From CALXJM01 sp963930325 (lineage in GTDB: Bacteria > Bacillota > Clostridia > TANB77 > CAG-508), in contig CAWVME010000067.1 of NCBI GenBank assembly GCA_963930325.1, positions 1 through 6,569 on the forward strand: a DNA stretch of 6,569 bases. Reading direction: 5' to 3'. The first letter of the stretch is position 1, and each line of letters starts with the position of its first letter. The translations under genes were made by a program, and so were the position numbers. Shown here one piece after another: positions 1 to 6,187 of this stretch. The notes under the pieces were generated by a model. That model ran no database searches and was not told where the DNA came from. It saw nothing but the letters and a program-made list of their open reading frames with translations.

Positions 1-18
1 AACTACAAATGGTAATAA

Positions 19-24
19 TATAAT
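19..24 (+). promoter_or_regulatory. Possible -10 element upstream of the cysteine desulfurase gene
   Basis: A TATAAT hexamer lies about 55 bases before the desulfurase start. The matching -35 region would fall outside the window, so only half of the promoter could be seen. The surroundings are very AT-rich, and a TATAAT match by chance is likely. A short hairpin follows directly and would be at the 5' end of such a transcript. Confidence 0.3.
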
Positions 25-30
25 ATAAAG

Positions 31-48
31 AGGATAGAAAAATATCCT
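31..48 (+). other. Small leader hairpin before nifS
   Basis: AGGATA and TATCCT form a perfect 6-bp stem around a 6-base A-rich loop. It lies between the putative -10 element and the RBS (GGAGGG around 70-75). No T-run follows, so it is not an intrinsic terminator. It could stabilise the mRNA 5' end or bind a regulator. Function is unknown, and a 6-bp stem can occur by chance. Confidence 0.35.
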
Positions 49-78
49 AAAATATAAGCAAATTAGAAAGGAGGGAAA

Positions 79-1257
79 ATGAACAAAATACGATATTTTG
101 ACCATGCGGCAACTACTATGGTAAGAGAAGAAGTGCTAAAAGAGATGATACCATACTTTACAATAGAATATGGAAACCCTTCTTCAATTTATAGTATTGG
201 TAGAAAAAATAAAAAAGCCATAGAAGATGCAAGAGCTAAAGTTGCAAAAGCTATTGGTGCAGAAGCAAAAGAAATATATTTTACTGCTTGTGGAAGTGAA
301 AGTGATAATCTAGCTATTAAAGGAGTAGCATATGCAAACAAAGACAAGGGAAATCATATTATTACAACAAAAATTGAACATCCAGCTGTAATTAATACTT
401 GTAAAACCTTAGAAAAAGATGGATTTAAAATCACATATCTACAAGTGGATAAAGAAGGAAAAATAAATATAGAAGAATTAGAAAATGCAATTACGAATAA
501 TACAATTTTAATTAGTGTTATGTTTGCTAATAATGAAATTGGAACGATACAGCCAATTGCAGAAATAGGAAAAATTGCTAAAAAACACGGAATTTATTTC
601 CATACAGATAGTGTGCAAGCTGTTGGAAACGTAAAAATAGATGTAAAAGCGATGAATATTGATTTACTTTCATTATCGGCTCATAAATTTTATGGACCTA
701 AGGGAGTTGGAGCGCTATATGTACGAAATGGTGTGAATTTTGATAAGATACAAGATGGAGGACACCAGGAAAAAAATAAAAGAGCTGGAACAGAAAATGT
801 TCCAGGAATTGTTGGATTAGGAAAAGCAATAACATTAGCAAATGAAGAACTAGAAGAAAATAACCGTCATTTACAAGAACTTCGTGACTATTATATATCA
901 CAAATAGAAGAAAAAATACCATATGTAAAATTAAACGGTGATAGAAAGAACAGATTACCAGGAAATGCTAATATATCTTTTCGTTTCGTAGCAGGAGAAG
1001 CACTTTTAATGAATTTGGATTTAAAGGGAATTTGTGCTTCTAGTGGCAGTGCATGTACATCCGGTTCCTTAGAACCATCACATGTACTTGTGGCAATTGG
1101 ACTTCCACAAGAAATGGCACAAGGTTCTTTAAGAACTACTTTTGGAAGAAACAACACGAAAGAAGATGTGAACTATTTAATAGAAAGCTTAGTAGAGATT
1201 GTACAAGAACTAAGAAATATGTCACCAGAATATAAGGATTTTTTGATAAAAAATTAA
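79..1257 (+). CDS. nifS: Cysteine desulfurase, NifS/IscS type
   Basis: A PLP-dependent enzyme that takes sulfur from L-cysteine, giving alanine and an enzyme-bound persulfide used for Fe-S clusters, thiolated tRNA or other sulfur cofactors; cytosolic. The 392 residues match the family length. The N-terminal YFDHAATT motif, the PLP-stacking histidine in IEHPAV (about H101), D177 and Q180 in HTDSVQ, and the Schiff-base lysine in SAHKFYGPKG (K203) are all present. The catalytic cysteine sits in SSGSACTSGSLEPSHVL (C326), a loop layout typical of the NifS/IscS group rather than SufS. A strong RBS (GGAGGG) 6-7 bases upstream fixes the ATG. No nifU, iscU or mnmA partner follows, so the sulfur acceptor cannot be told from context. 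A perfect hairpin follows the stop. NifS versus IscS naming is arbitrary here. Confidence 0.95.
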   Translation: MNKIRYFDHAATTMVREEVLKEMIPYFTIEYGNPSSIYSIGRKNKKAIEDARAKVAKAIGAEAKEIYFTACGSESDNLAIKGVAYANKDKGNHIITTKIEHPAVINTCKTLEKDGFKITYLQVDKEGKINIEELENAITNNTILISVMFANNEIGTIQPIAEIGKIAKKHGIYFHTDSVQAVGNVKIDVKAMNIDLLSLSAHKFYGPKGVGALYVRNGVNFDKIQDGGHQEKNKRAGTENVPGIVGLGKAITLANEELEENNRHLQELRDYYISQIEEKIPYVKLNGDRKNRLPGNANISFRFVAGEALLMNLDLKGICASSGSACTSGSLEPSHVLVAIGLPQEMAQGSLRTTFGRNNTKEDVNYLIESLVEIVQELRNMSPEYKDFLIKN

Positions 1258-1260
1258 ATA

Positions 1261-1284
1261 TAGGCGAACTTTTAAGTTCGCCTA
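1261..1284 (+). terminator. Perfect hairpin after nifS, possible terminator or mRNA-end stabiliser
   Basis: TAGGCGAACTT and AAGTTCGCCTA form an 11-bp perfect stem with a minimal loop, starting 4 bases after the desulfurase stop. Its GC-rich core stands out from the AT-rich surroundings. No T-run follows on the plus strand, so it is not a canonical intrinsic terminator. It may attenuate, protect a 3' end, or separate nifS from the downstream cluster. Confidence 0.55.
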
Positions 1285-1298
1285 ACACAAAATAGAAG

Positions 1299-1314
1299 AA
1301 ACGAAATATCGTTT
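1299..1314 (+). other. Short hairpin just upstream of the miniprotein RBS
   Basis: AAACGA and TCGTTT pair around a 4-base loop. The stem ends 4 bases before the GGAGG at 1319-1323 that serves the 37-codon gene, so it could influence ribosome access. It is only 6 bp, so chance is a real alternative. Confidence 0.25.
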
Positions 1315-1328
1315 GAATGGAGGAAAAA

Positions 1329-1442
1329 ATGAGTAAAAAAGATAAAACAAAAATGTGGACAAGAATTATAGCAGGAGTATTAGTAGGGCTTATGTTACTT
1401 GGAACGATGGGTACATTACTTTATGTATTAATTGCAGGATAA
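1329..1442 (+). CDS. 37-residue single-span membrane miniprotein
   Basis: ATG follows a clear GGAGG (1319-1323) with 5-base spacing and reads 37 codons to TAA. The first 12 or so residues are charged and basic (MSKKDKTKMWTR). One hydrophobic helix follows (about residues 13-35, IIAGVLVGLMLLG then TLLYVLIAG), so the N-terminus is expected in the cytoplasm by the positive-inside rule. It ends 39 bases before cdaA and is probably cotranscribed with it. Tiny basic-plus-one-helix proteins such as DUF4044 and the Listeria stressosome anchor Prli42 are known in Firmicutes and share this layout, but I cannot assign it to either from sequence alone. RBS, start, helix and spacing make it a convincing gene. 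A role near CdaA in the membrane would be inference only. Confidence 0.8.
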   Translation: MSKKDKTKMWTRIIAGVLVGLMLLGTMGTLLYVLIAG

Positions 1443-1481
1443 AAAATATCAGAAAACATAGAAGAAAAAATGAGGTAGAAT

Positions 1482-2381
1482 ATGTTTGAAAATTTAAAAA
1501 ATTTTGATATTGTATATTATTTTACAGAAATGACAGCAAATCCAGTATCTTTAACAATGGGAATTATTGATATTGCTTTGATTATATTTATTCTTACAAA
1601 AGTGATACAAATTTCGAGAGGAAACAGAGCGTGGCAATTATTAAAGGGACTTTGCTTTTTAATAATTGTGACTATTATTAGTTATATACTTAATCTTAAA
1701 CTAATTAATTATATTTTGACTTCTTTTATGAGTATTGGAGTAATTTCCATTATCATTTTATTTCAACCTGAATTGCGTAGAGCCTTAGAAGAGCTAGGTA
1801 CAAGCAAAATCACAAGATTTTTCGGAATAGACAAAGACATTGTAGCAAAAACAAAAGAAAATATTTATAAGATTGTTATTGCAGCTATGGAACTTTCAAA
1901 AACAAAAACTGGAGGACTAATTGTTATTGAAAGAGATATAAAAATTAAAGATATTATTAGCACAGGAATACAAATTGAAGCAGAAATATCACCACAATTG
2001 CTAGTAAATATTTTTGTACCCAATACTCCTTTACATGATGGAGCAGTGGTTATTAGTGAAAATAAAATAGCAGCAGCCGCATGCATGCTCCCTTTAGCAT
2101 CTGACCATGACATAGCAAAAGAATTAGGAACAAGGCATAGAGCTGCTATTGGAATATCAAAAGAATCAGATAGTATTGTTGTAGTTGTATCTGAAGAGAC
2201 AGGAAAAGTTTCTGTTGCAAAAGACGGAACTTTAATTGCGGATGTAAAAGAAGAGGCGTTAAAAAAAATACTAATTAAAAATATTATTACACAAAGATTT
2301 CCAGAAAAAGAAAAAAATGAAAGGTTGGAAAAAATAAAAGCAAAATTGAGACAAAGAAAAAATAAGGGCAAAAAAGAATAG
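1482..2381 (+). CDS. cdaA: Diadenylate cyclase CdaA, membrane-bound c-di-AMP synthase
   Basis: Makes the second messenger c-di-AMP from two ATP; in Firmicutes this controls potassium and osmolyte transport and cell-wall homeostasis. The 299-residue protein has a hydrophobic N-terminal third with about three membrane helices (roughly residues 25-42, 53-72 and 77-94), then a cytosolic DAC domain (about 100-270). The signature DGA (186-188, in PLHDGAVV) and RHR (218-220, in GTRHRAAIG) motifs are intact, so it should be active. The C-terminal tail (about 275-299) is strongly basic and likely a coiled or disordered extension; the protein is longer than B. subtilis CdaA (about 273). TGAGGT lies about 6 bases before the ATG. 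The stop is TAG. truA starts 16 bases later. The usual neighbours cdaR (YbbR protein) and glmM are absent from this window. Confidence 0.96.
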   Translation: MFENLKNFDIVYYFTEMTANPVSLTMGIIDIALIIFILTKVIQISRGNRAWQLLKGLCFLIIVTIISYILNLKLINYILTSFMSIGVISIIILFQPELRRALEELGTSKITRFFGIDKDIVAKTKENIYKIVIAAMELSKTKTGGLIVIERDIKIKDIISTGIQIEAEISPQLLVNIFVPNTPLHDGAVVISENKIAAAACMLPLASDHDIAKELGTRHRAAIGISKESDSIVVVVSEETGKVSVAKDGTLIADVKEEALKKILIKNIITQRFPEKEKNERLEKIKAKLRQRKNKGKKE

Positions 2382-2397
2382 AAAGAGGCTAAACTAT

Positions 2398-3133
2398 ATG
2401 CGTAATATAAAATTAACCATTGAATATGACGGAAAAGAATTTAATGGATGGCAAAAACAGCCAAATAAATTAAATATTCAAGGAGAAATAGAACGAGCTA
2501 TCGAACAAATTACAAATGAAAAAATAGAACTTATAGGGTCTGGAAGAACTGATGCTGGTGTTTGTGCTCTAGGACAAGTGGCAAATTTTAAAACACATAG
2601 TAAAATACCAATTGAAAAATTCGCTATAGCGATTAATAGTAATTTAAAAAAAAGCATTGTTATTCAAGAAGCCGAAGAAGTAGAAGAAAGATTTCATTCA
2701 AGATACAACTGTAAAAAAAAGATGTATTGTTATACAATCAATAATTCAAAACAAGGCAGTGCAATTTATCGCAATTTAGAATATCATGTATCGCAACATT
2801 TAAATGTAGAAGCTATGCGGAGTAGCAGCGAAATACCTAGAAGGAGAACATGACTTTTCAGCTTTTAAAGCTAGCGGAACAAGCAGCAAAACTAGTATTA
2901 GAACTATTTATAAAGCAGAAGTCAAAAAAAATAAAGAGAGAATTTACATAGAACTTACTGGGAATGGATTTTTATATAATATGGTGCGAATTATAGCTGG
3001 CACGTTATTAGAAGTTGGAGAAGGAAAAAGAAATCCAGAAGACATTAAAGCAATTATTAAATCTAAAGATAGAAAACAAGCTGGAAAGACACTACCTGCG
3101 CACGGACTCTGCCTAATGAAAGTAGAATATTAA
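2398..3133 (+). CDS. truA: tRNA pseudouridine(38-40) synthase TruA, with a +1 frameshift at codon 141
   Basis: Converts uridines 38-40 in the tRNA anticodon arm to pseudouridine. In the first frame the start, the GRTDAGV motif with catalytic aspartate D52 and the first 140 residues read normally, then 0-frame runs into TGA at 2851-2853. The next frame (+1) continues at once with an AAKYLEGEHDFSAF segment, ELTGNGFLYNMVRIIAGTL and LPAHGLCLMKVEY, all typical of TruA, ending at TAA 3131-3133. Skipping one base gives 244 residues, the normal family length. The shift falls on the only in-frame CGG of the gene (2818-2820). The usual GRTDAGVHALGQV reads GRTDAGVCALGQV here, with Cys for His. The RBS (AAAGAGG) overlaps the end of cdaA. 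It is a recoded gene, a sequencing error or a recent mutation; the intact downstream half argues against old decay. Confidence 0.9.
2815..2821 (+). other. Apparent +1 frameshift site in truA: ATG-C-GGA
   Basis: The 0-frame reads ATG CGG AGT and the productive frame resumes as GGA GTA GCA GCG AAA. Skipping C gives M-G-V-A-A-K; reading CGGA as a four-base arginine codon gives M-R-V-A-A-K. Both keep family spacing before AAKYLEGEHDF, and Arg or Lys is the more usual residue here in TruA. There is no long homopolymer: the simplest error model is one extra G in a GG pair. Confidence 0.6.
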
Positions 3134-3154
3134 ACAGAATAAAAGGAGAGTGAA

Positions 3155-5201
3155 ATGGTAAACTTAAAAAAAGATGTAAAATATGTAAAAGGAGTAGGAC
3201 CTAATAGGGTAAAATTATTAAATAAATTAAATATATATACACTAGGAGATTTGATTACATATTTTCCACGAGAACATGAAGATAGGAGCAAACCAGTAAA
3301 AATTGCAGAAATTATTGATGGACAAGAAGTATTTATTAGAGCCATGGTAGTATCTAAAATGGCAGAAATAAGAGTACGTAAAGGCATGACTATGTATAAA
3401 TTAATCGTAAGAGACGACACTGGCAGTTGTACAATCACGTGGTTTAATCAGTCATATTTAAAAAATAAATTTACAGTTGGAACAATTTATCAATTTTATG
3501 GAAAAGCGCACAATAAATTTGGAAAAATAGAAATAAATAGTCCAGTATTTGATGAAGATGGACATGCAAAAAATACAGGAAAAATTATACCATTATATCC
3601 GCTTACATATGAATTAAGTCAAAATGTTATTCGCAAAATTATAGAAAATGTTTTGCAAGAAATTCGGCAATTTAGAAGAAACTTTACCAGAATATATTTT
3701 GACAAAATATCATTTGTATGATTATAATACAGCAATACATCAAATTCACTTTCCAGAAAATTTTGAAAAATACAATTTAGCAAGAAAAAGGCTTGTTTTT
3801 GAAGAACTTTTAAGTTTACAATTAGCACTACTTAATTTAAAAAATAAATATCATATAGAGCAAAATGGAATAAAATTTAGCAACAAAATAAAAATGATGG
3901 ATGTAATACAAGCTTTACCGTTTAAATTAACAAGAGCACAAACAAAAGTATTAGAAGAAATAGATAGAGATATGGAAAGCACAAAGCCAATGAATAGATT
4001 ACTACAAGGAGATGTCGGTTCTGGTAAAACAGCAGTAGCATTGATTGCAGCATATAAAGCTGCAAAATGTGGATATCAAGTTGTTGTTATGGCACCTACA
4101 GCAATTCTTGCTTCGCAACACATAGAAAGTTTTAAAGAAATTTTGGAACCTTTTGGAATAAAATGTGAGCTTTTAATAAGTGCGGTTAGCAAAAAGAAAA
4201 AAGAAGAACTCTTAGCAAGACTTGAACAAGGAGAAATCGATATATTAATTGGAACCCATGCAGTTTTAGAAGAAAATGTAATATTTAATAATTTAGGACT
4301 AGTTGTGACAGATGAGCAACATAGATTTGGAGTTAGACAAAGAAGTACTTTAAATAGCAAGGGAGAAAATCCAGATGTTCTTGTAATGACAGCTACTCCT
4401 ATTCCTAGAACTTTAGCACTAATATTATATGGAGATTTAGATATATCTATTATTGATGAACTGCCACCAAACAGAAAGAAAATAGATACATTTGCGGTAA
4501 ATAAAGGATTAGAAAACAGAGTAAATAATTTTATTAAAGAACAAATAAAACAAGGAAGGCAAGCATATGTGGTATGCCCACTAGTAGAAGAAAATGAAGA
4601 AATTCAAGCTAAATCAGTTATAGAACTAGCAGAAAAATATAAAAACGAAATCTTTAGTGATTATGCAGTAGAATACTTGCATGGAAAAATGAGACCAAAA
4701 GAAAAAGATGAAATTATGGAAAGATTTAAAAATGGAGAAATACAAATTCTTATTGCGACTACTGTAATTGAGGTTGGGGTAAATGTACCTAATGCTAGTA
4801 TTATGGTTGTGGAAAATGCAGAAAGATTTGGGTTGGCACAGCTTCATCAATTAAGAGGGCGAGTAGGAAGAGGCGAATATCAATCATACTGTATATTGAA
4901 ATATGAGGGAAAATCAGATATAATAAGGCAAAGAATGAAAGTTATGTGTGAGACAAACGATGGATTTATCATATCAGAAAAGGATTTGGAACTAAGAGGA
5001 AGTGGAGAATTTTTTGGAACAAAACAACATGGACTTCCAGAATTTAAAATAGCTAATTTGTTTGAAGATATGGAGTTGCTAAAGTCTGTACAAAGTATTG
5101 CTATCAAAATAATAGAAGAAGATCCAAATTTAGATAAAATAGAAAATATAAAATTAAAGAAAATTGTAGAGAATAAGTTTACAAGCAGAATAGAAATATA
5201 A
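3155..5201 (+). CDS. recG: ATP-dependent DNA helicase RecG, with a +1 frameshift at codon 171
   Basis: Superfamily 2 helicase that remodels stalled replication forks and branch-migrates Holliday junctions. Residues 1-170 hold the N-terminal helix-hairpin-helix-like segment (YVKGVGPNRVKLL) and the OB-fold wedge domain (about 55-150) that splits branched DNA. The frame then changes by +1 at 3665. The rest carries Walker A GDVGSGKT (about 285-292), DEQH (386-389), TATPIPRT (412-419), QLHQLRGRVGRG (about 562-573) and the C-terminal DLELRGSGEFFGTKQHG region. Joined, it is 681 residues, close to B. subtilis RecG (about 682). The RBS AAAAGGAGAG and ATG follow truA by 21 bases. Without the shift, a 188-residue wedge-only fragment ending at 3721 would be made. 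The second part has an ATG at 3648 but no convincing RBS, so I treat it as one gene. Confidence 0.9.
3662..3668 (+). other. Apparent +1 frameshift site in recG: ATT-C-GGC
   Basis: The 0-frame reads GAA ATT CGG CAA and the productive frame resumes as GGC AAT TTA GAA GAA. Skipping C gives Q-E-I-G-N-L-E-E-T-L-P-E-Y, a normal-looking RecG linker before the helicase domains; quadruplet reading of CGGC gives Arg in place of Gly. The error model would be one extra A in the AAA at 3660-3662. The CGG is the only in-frame CGG in recG. Confidence 0.6.
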
Positions 5202-5232
5202 AACAGGGAACATAGTAAGAAGGGAAGAAACA

Positions 5233-5424
5233 ATGGTACAAATGTTACTTATAATATTAGGATTATTATTAGCAGTAGGAGGAACCGTTATGGTATATGA
5301 TGCAAGACTTTTGTCATACCGATTTTTTGGATTTGGCGATCAAAATGAAGCATCTCTGGGAATGAAAATGCTAGGCTTTATTATTATTATGATAGGAGCT
5401 TTTATCATATATTTTAATATATAG
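5233..5424 (+). CDS. 63-residue two-span membrane protein, function unknown
   Basis: I do not recognise the family. The protein has two hydrophobic helices, about residues 4-21 (LLIILGLLLAVGGTVMV) and 46-62 (MLGFIIIMIGAFIIYF), joined by a polar loop with YDARLLSYRFFGFGDQNEASLG. This is a small hairpin membrane protein with no signal-peptide cleavage site. It starts 31 bases after recG and has an AGAAGGGAAG RBS, so it is probably the last gene of the cluster. Codon use (AGA, TTA, ATA) matches its neighbours. The ATG at 5233 is favoured by RBS spacing over the internal ATG four codons in. It ends with TAG, which supports TAG as a true stop in this genome. No clear terminator follows before the next promoter. 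Confidence 0.75.
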   Translation: MVQMLLIILGLLLAVGGTVMVYDARLLSYRFFGFGDQNEASLGMKMLGFIIIMIGAFIIYFNI

Positions 5425-5448
5425 AAAACGTCAGAGAAAGTGCATCAA

Positions 5449-5477
5449 TTGAAATTATGTAAATTATATGATATAAT
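5449..5477 (+). promoter_or_regulatory. Sigma-A type promoter
   Basis: TTGAAA (5449-5454) and TATAAT (5472-5477) are separated by exactly 17 bases, near the housekeeping consensus. Transcription would start near 5484, just before a long leader hairpin. A second TATAAT at 5483-5488 lacks an equally good -35. This promoter makes the 5573-6040 gene a separate unit from the recG cluster. Confidence 0.75.
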
Positions 5478-5490
5478 GAAACTATAATAA

Positions 5491-5550
5491 AAGTAGCATT
5501 TTGAACAAATTAAAGAAGTAATACTTCTTTGAATGAATTCAAATGCACTT
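5491..5550 (+). promoter_or_regulatory. Long leader hairpin between promoter and RBS
   Basis: The apical stem AAAGAAGT (5512-5519) and ACTTCTTT (5523-5530) is perfect around a 3-base loop. The outer arms AAGT-a-GCATTT (5491-5501) and AAATGC-ACTT (5541-5550) also pair, with an internal loop between. It starts about 7 bases after the predicted transcription start and ends 8 bases before the RBS. No T-run follows, so it is not a terminator. It may protect the mRNA 5' end, bind a regulator or control translation. Confidence 0.55.
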
Positions 5551-5572
5551 GAAAAAATAAGGAGGAGACATC

Positions 5573-6040
5573 ATGAACAACATCGTCAACTTTAAGGGAA
5601 AGACTCCGGAAGACCCTAAGTAGGAAGCCGCGAGAAACAACCAAAGGGTTAATCTTGCTGGTACAACAAATGTACAGAGCAAAGCGACTTGTAGAGGAAT
5701 AGGGACTAAGATTAAGAAGCGACTGAATGCAATTAATATCAAGCGGATTGACAACTCTTTAGAGAAGGCTGTAATCTATTTAGACAACCAGGTCCTGCGC
5801 ATTAGCAAATTTCTAGGGAAAACTTTGCGCAATATGTTATTTTGGATAGTAGCATTGCTTGTTTTACAGCATTTTGTACCAGAAGCGAGCGAGAAATTGC
5901 CGAATTTGTATGGTTTTTTGAACGAGATAATGATTCCTATCGTAGAATGGTGTTATGAAGTGGTAAAGAACTTGCTACATGGATTTGCGAACCTTCCAAT
6001 CATTCGTGACATAATCGAATTCCTTAAGGCTCTTGCTTAA
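5573..6040 (+). pseudogene. 155-codon membrane-protein frame broken by an in-frame TAG at codon 17
   Basis: I do not recognise the family. A near-ideal RBS (AAGGAGG, 5559-5565) precedes the ATG by 7 bases. The frame reads 16 codons (MNNIVNFKGKTPEDPK), meets TAG at 5621-5623, then stays open to TAA at 6038-6040. The part after TAG has a basic soluble stretch (about 18-87), one clear membrane helix (88-102, MLFWIVALLVLQHFV) and two amphipathic helices near the C-terminus. An internal TTG at 5825 or ATG at 5834 could start a shorter helix-only product, but neither has a strong RBS. Codon use differs from its neighbours: ten of fourteen lysines are AAG, with CTG, GTC, CGC and one CGG (5744-5746). 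It has its own promoter and terminator. It may be a foreign gene with a fresh nonsense mutation, or a readthrough gene. Confidence 0.6.
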
Positions 6041-6048
6041 ACAAGTGC

Positions 6049-6087
6049 AACAATCACCGGCTCATGATAGAGCTGGTGAATTGTTTT
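6049..6087 (+). terminator. Intrinsic terminator after the amber-broken gene
   Basis: A stem of about 15 bp (AACAATCACCGGCTC against GAGCTGGTG-AATTGTT, with one G-T wobble and one bulged A) closes a 6-base ATGATA loop and runs into TTTT at 6084-6087. It starts 8 bases after the stop codon, so it ends the 5484-6087 transcript. Confidence 0.8.
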
Positions 6088-6121
6088 AAATGAATAGTTA
6101 AAAATTCTTTAATGCAAATAC

Positions 6122-6151
6122 TTGCAAAAAAATAAACCAATATGGTAATAT
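6122..6151 (+). promoter_or_regulatory. Extended -10 promoter of the small 3' unit
   Basis: TTGCAA (6122-6127) lies 18 bases before TAATAT (6146-6151), which is preceded by TGG to form an extended -10 (TGGTAATAT). Transcription would start near 6158, about 30 bases before a well-placed start codon. Confidence 0.6.
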
Positions 6152-6187
6152 ATAAATGTAAAAAGAAAAAAACGAAGGAGAAAACAA

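Larger units (their letters stand above)
5438..5550. repeat. AAGTGCA inverted repeat flanking a promoter; third copy near 6043
   Basis: AAGTGCAT at 5438-5445, just before the -35, is the exact inverse of ATGCACTT at 5543-5550, just before the RBS. AAGTGCA recurs at 6043-6049, right after the stop codon of the amber-broken gene. A degenerate copy (AAGTAGCA) starts at 5491. These could be operator half-sites, element ends, or alternative stem arms. Seven to eight bases is short, so chance cannot be ruled out. Confidence 0.3.

Noticed and set aside
698..1157. Minus-strand open frames inside the desulfurase gene
   Set aside because: They overlap a certain gene, have no RBS, and their hydrophobic or low-complexity translations are mirror products of AT-rich coding DNA.
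1865..2371. 168-codon minus-strand frame inside cdaA
   Set aside because: It is antisense to the conserved DAC domain, rich in Ser, Ile and Phe, and lacks an RBS.
3648..3721. Separate start at 3648 making the RecG helicase part an independent gene
   Set aside because: There is no good RBS, and the start would lie within the wedge-helicase linker. A single frameshifted gene of normal length explains it better.
2398..5201. Old pseudogenes (truA and recG decayed)
   Set aside because: Apart from one shift each, all motifs and reading frames are intact, which does not fit long-term decay.
5491..5550. Leader hairpin as an intrinsic terminator
   Set aside because: No T-run follows the stem; the next bases are GAAAAAATAAGGAGG, which contain the RBS.
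5621..5623. Genome-wide reassignment of TAG (pyrrolysine or glutamine)
   Set aside because: cdaA and the gene ending at 5424 use TAG at the expected protein ends, so TAG acts as stop here. Local readthrough remains possible.
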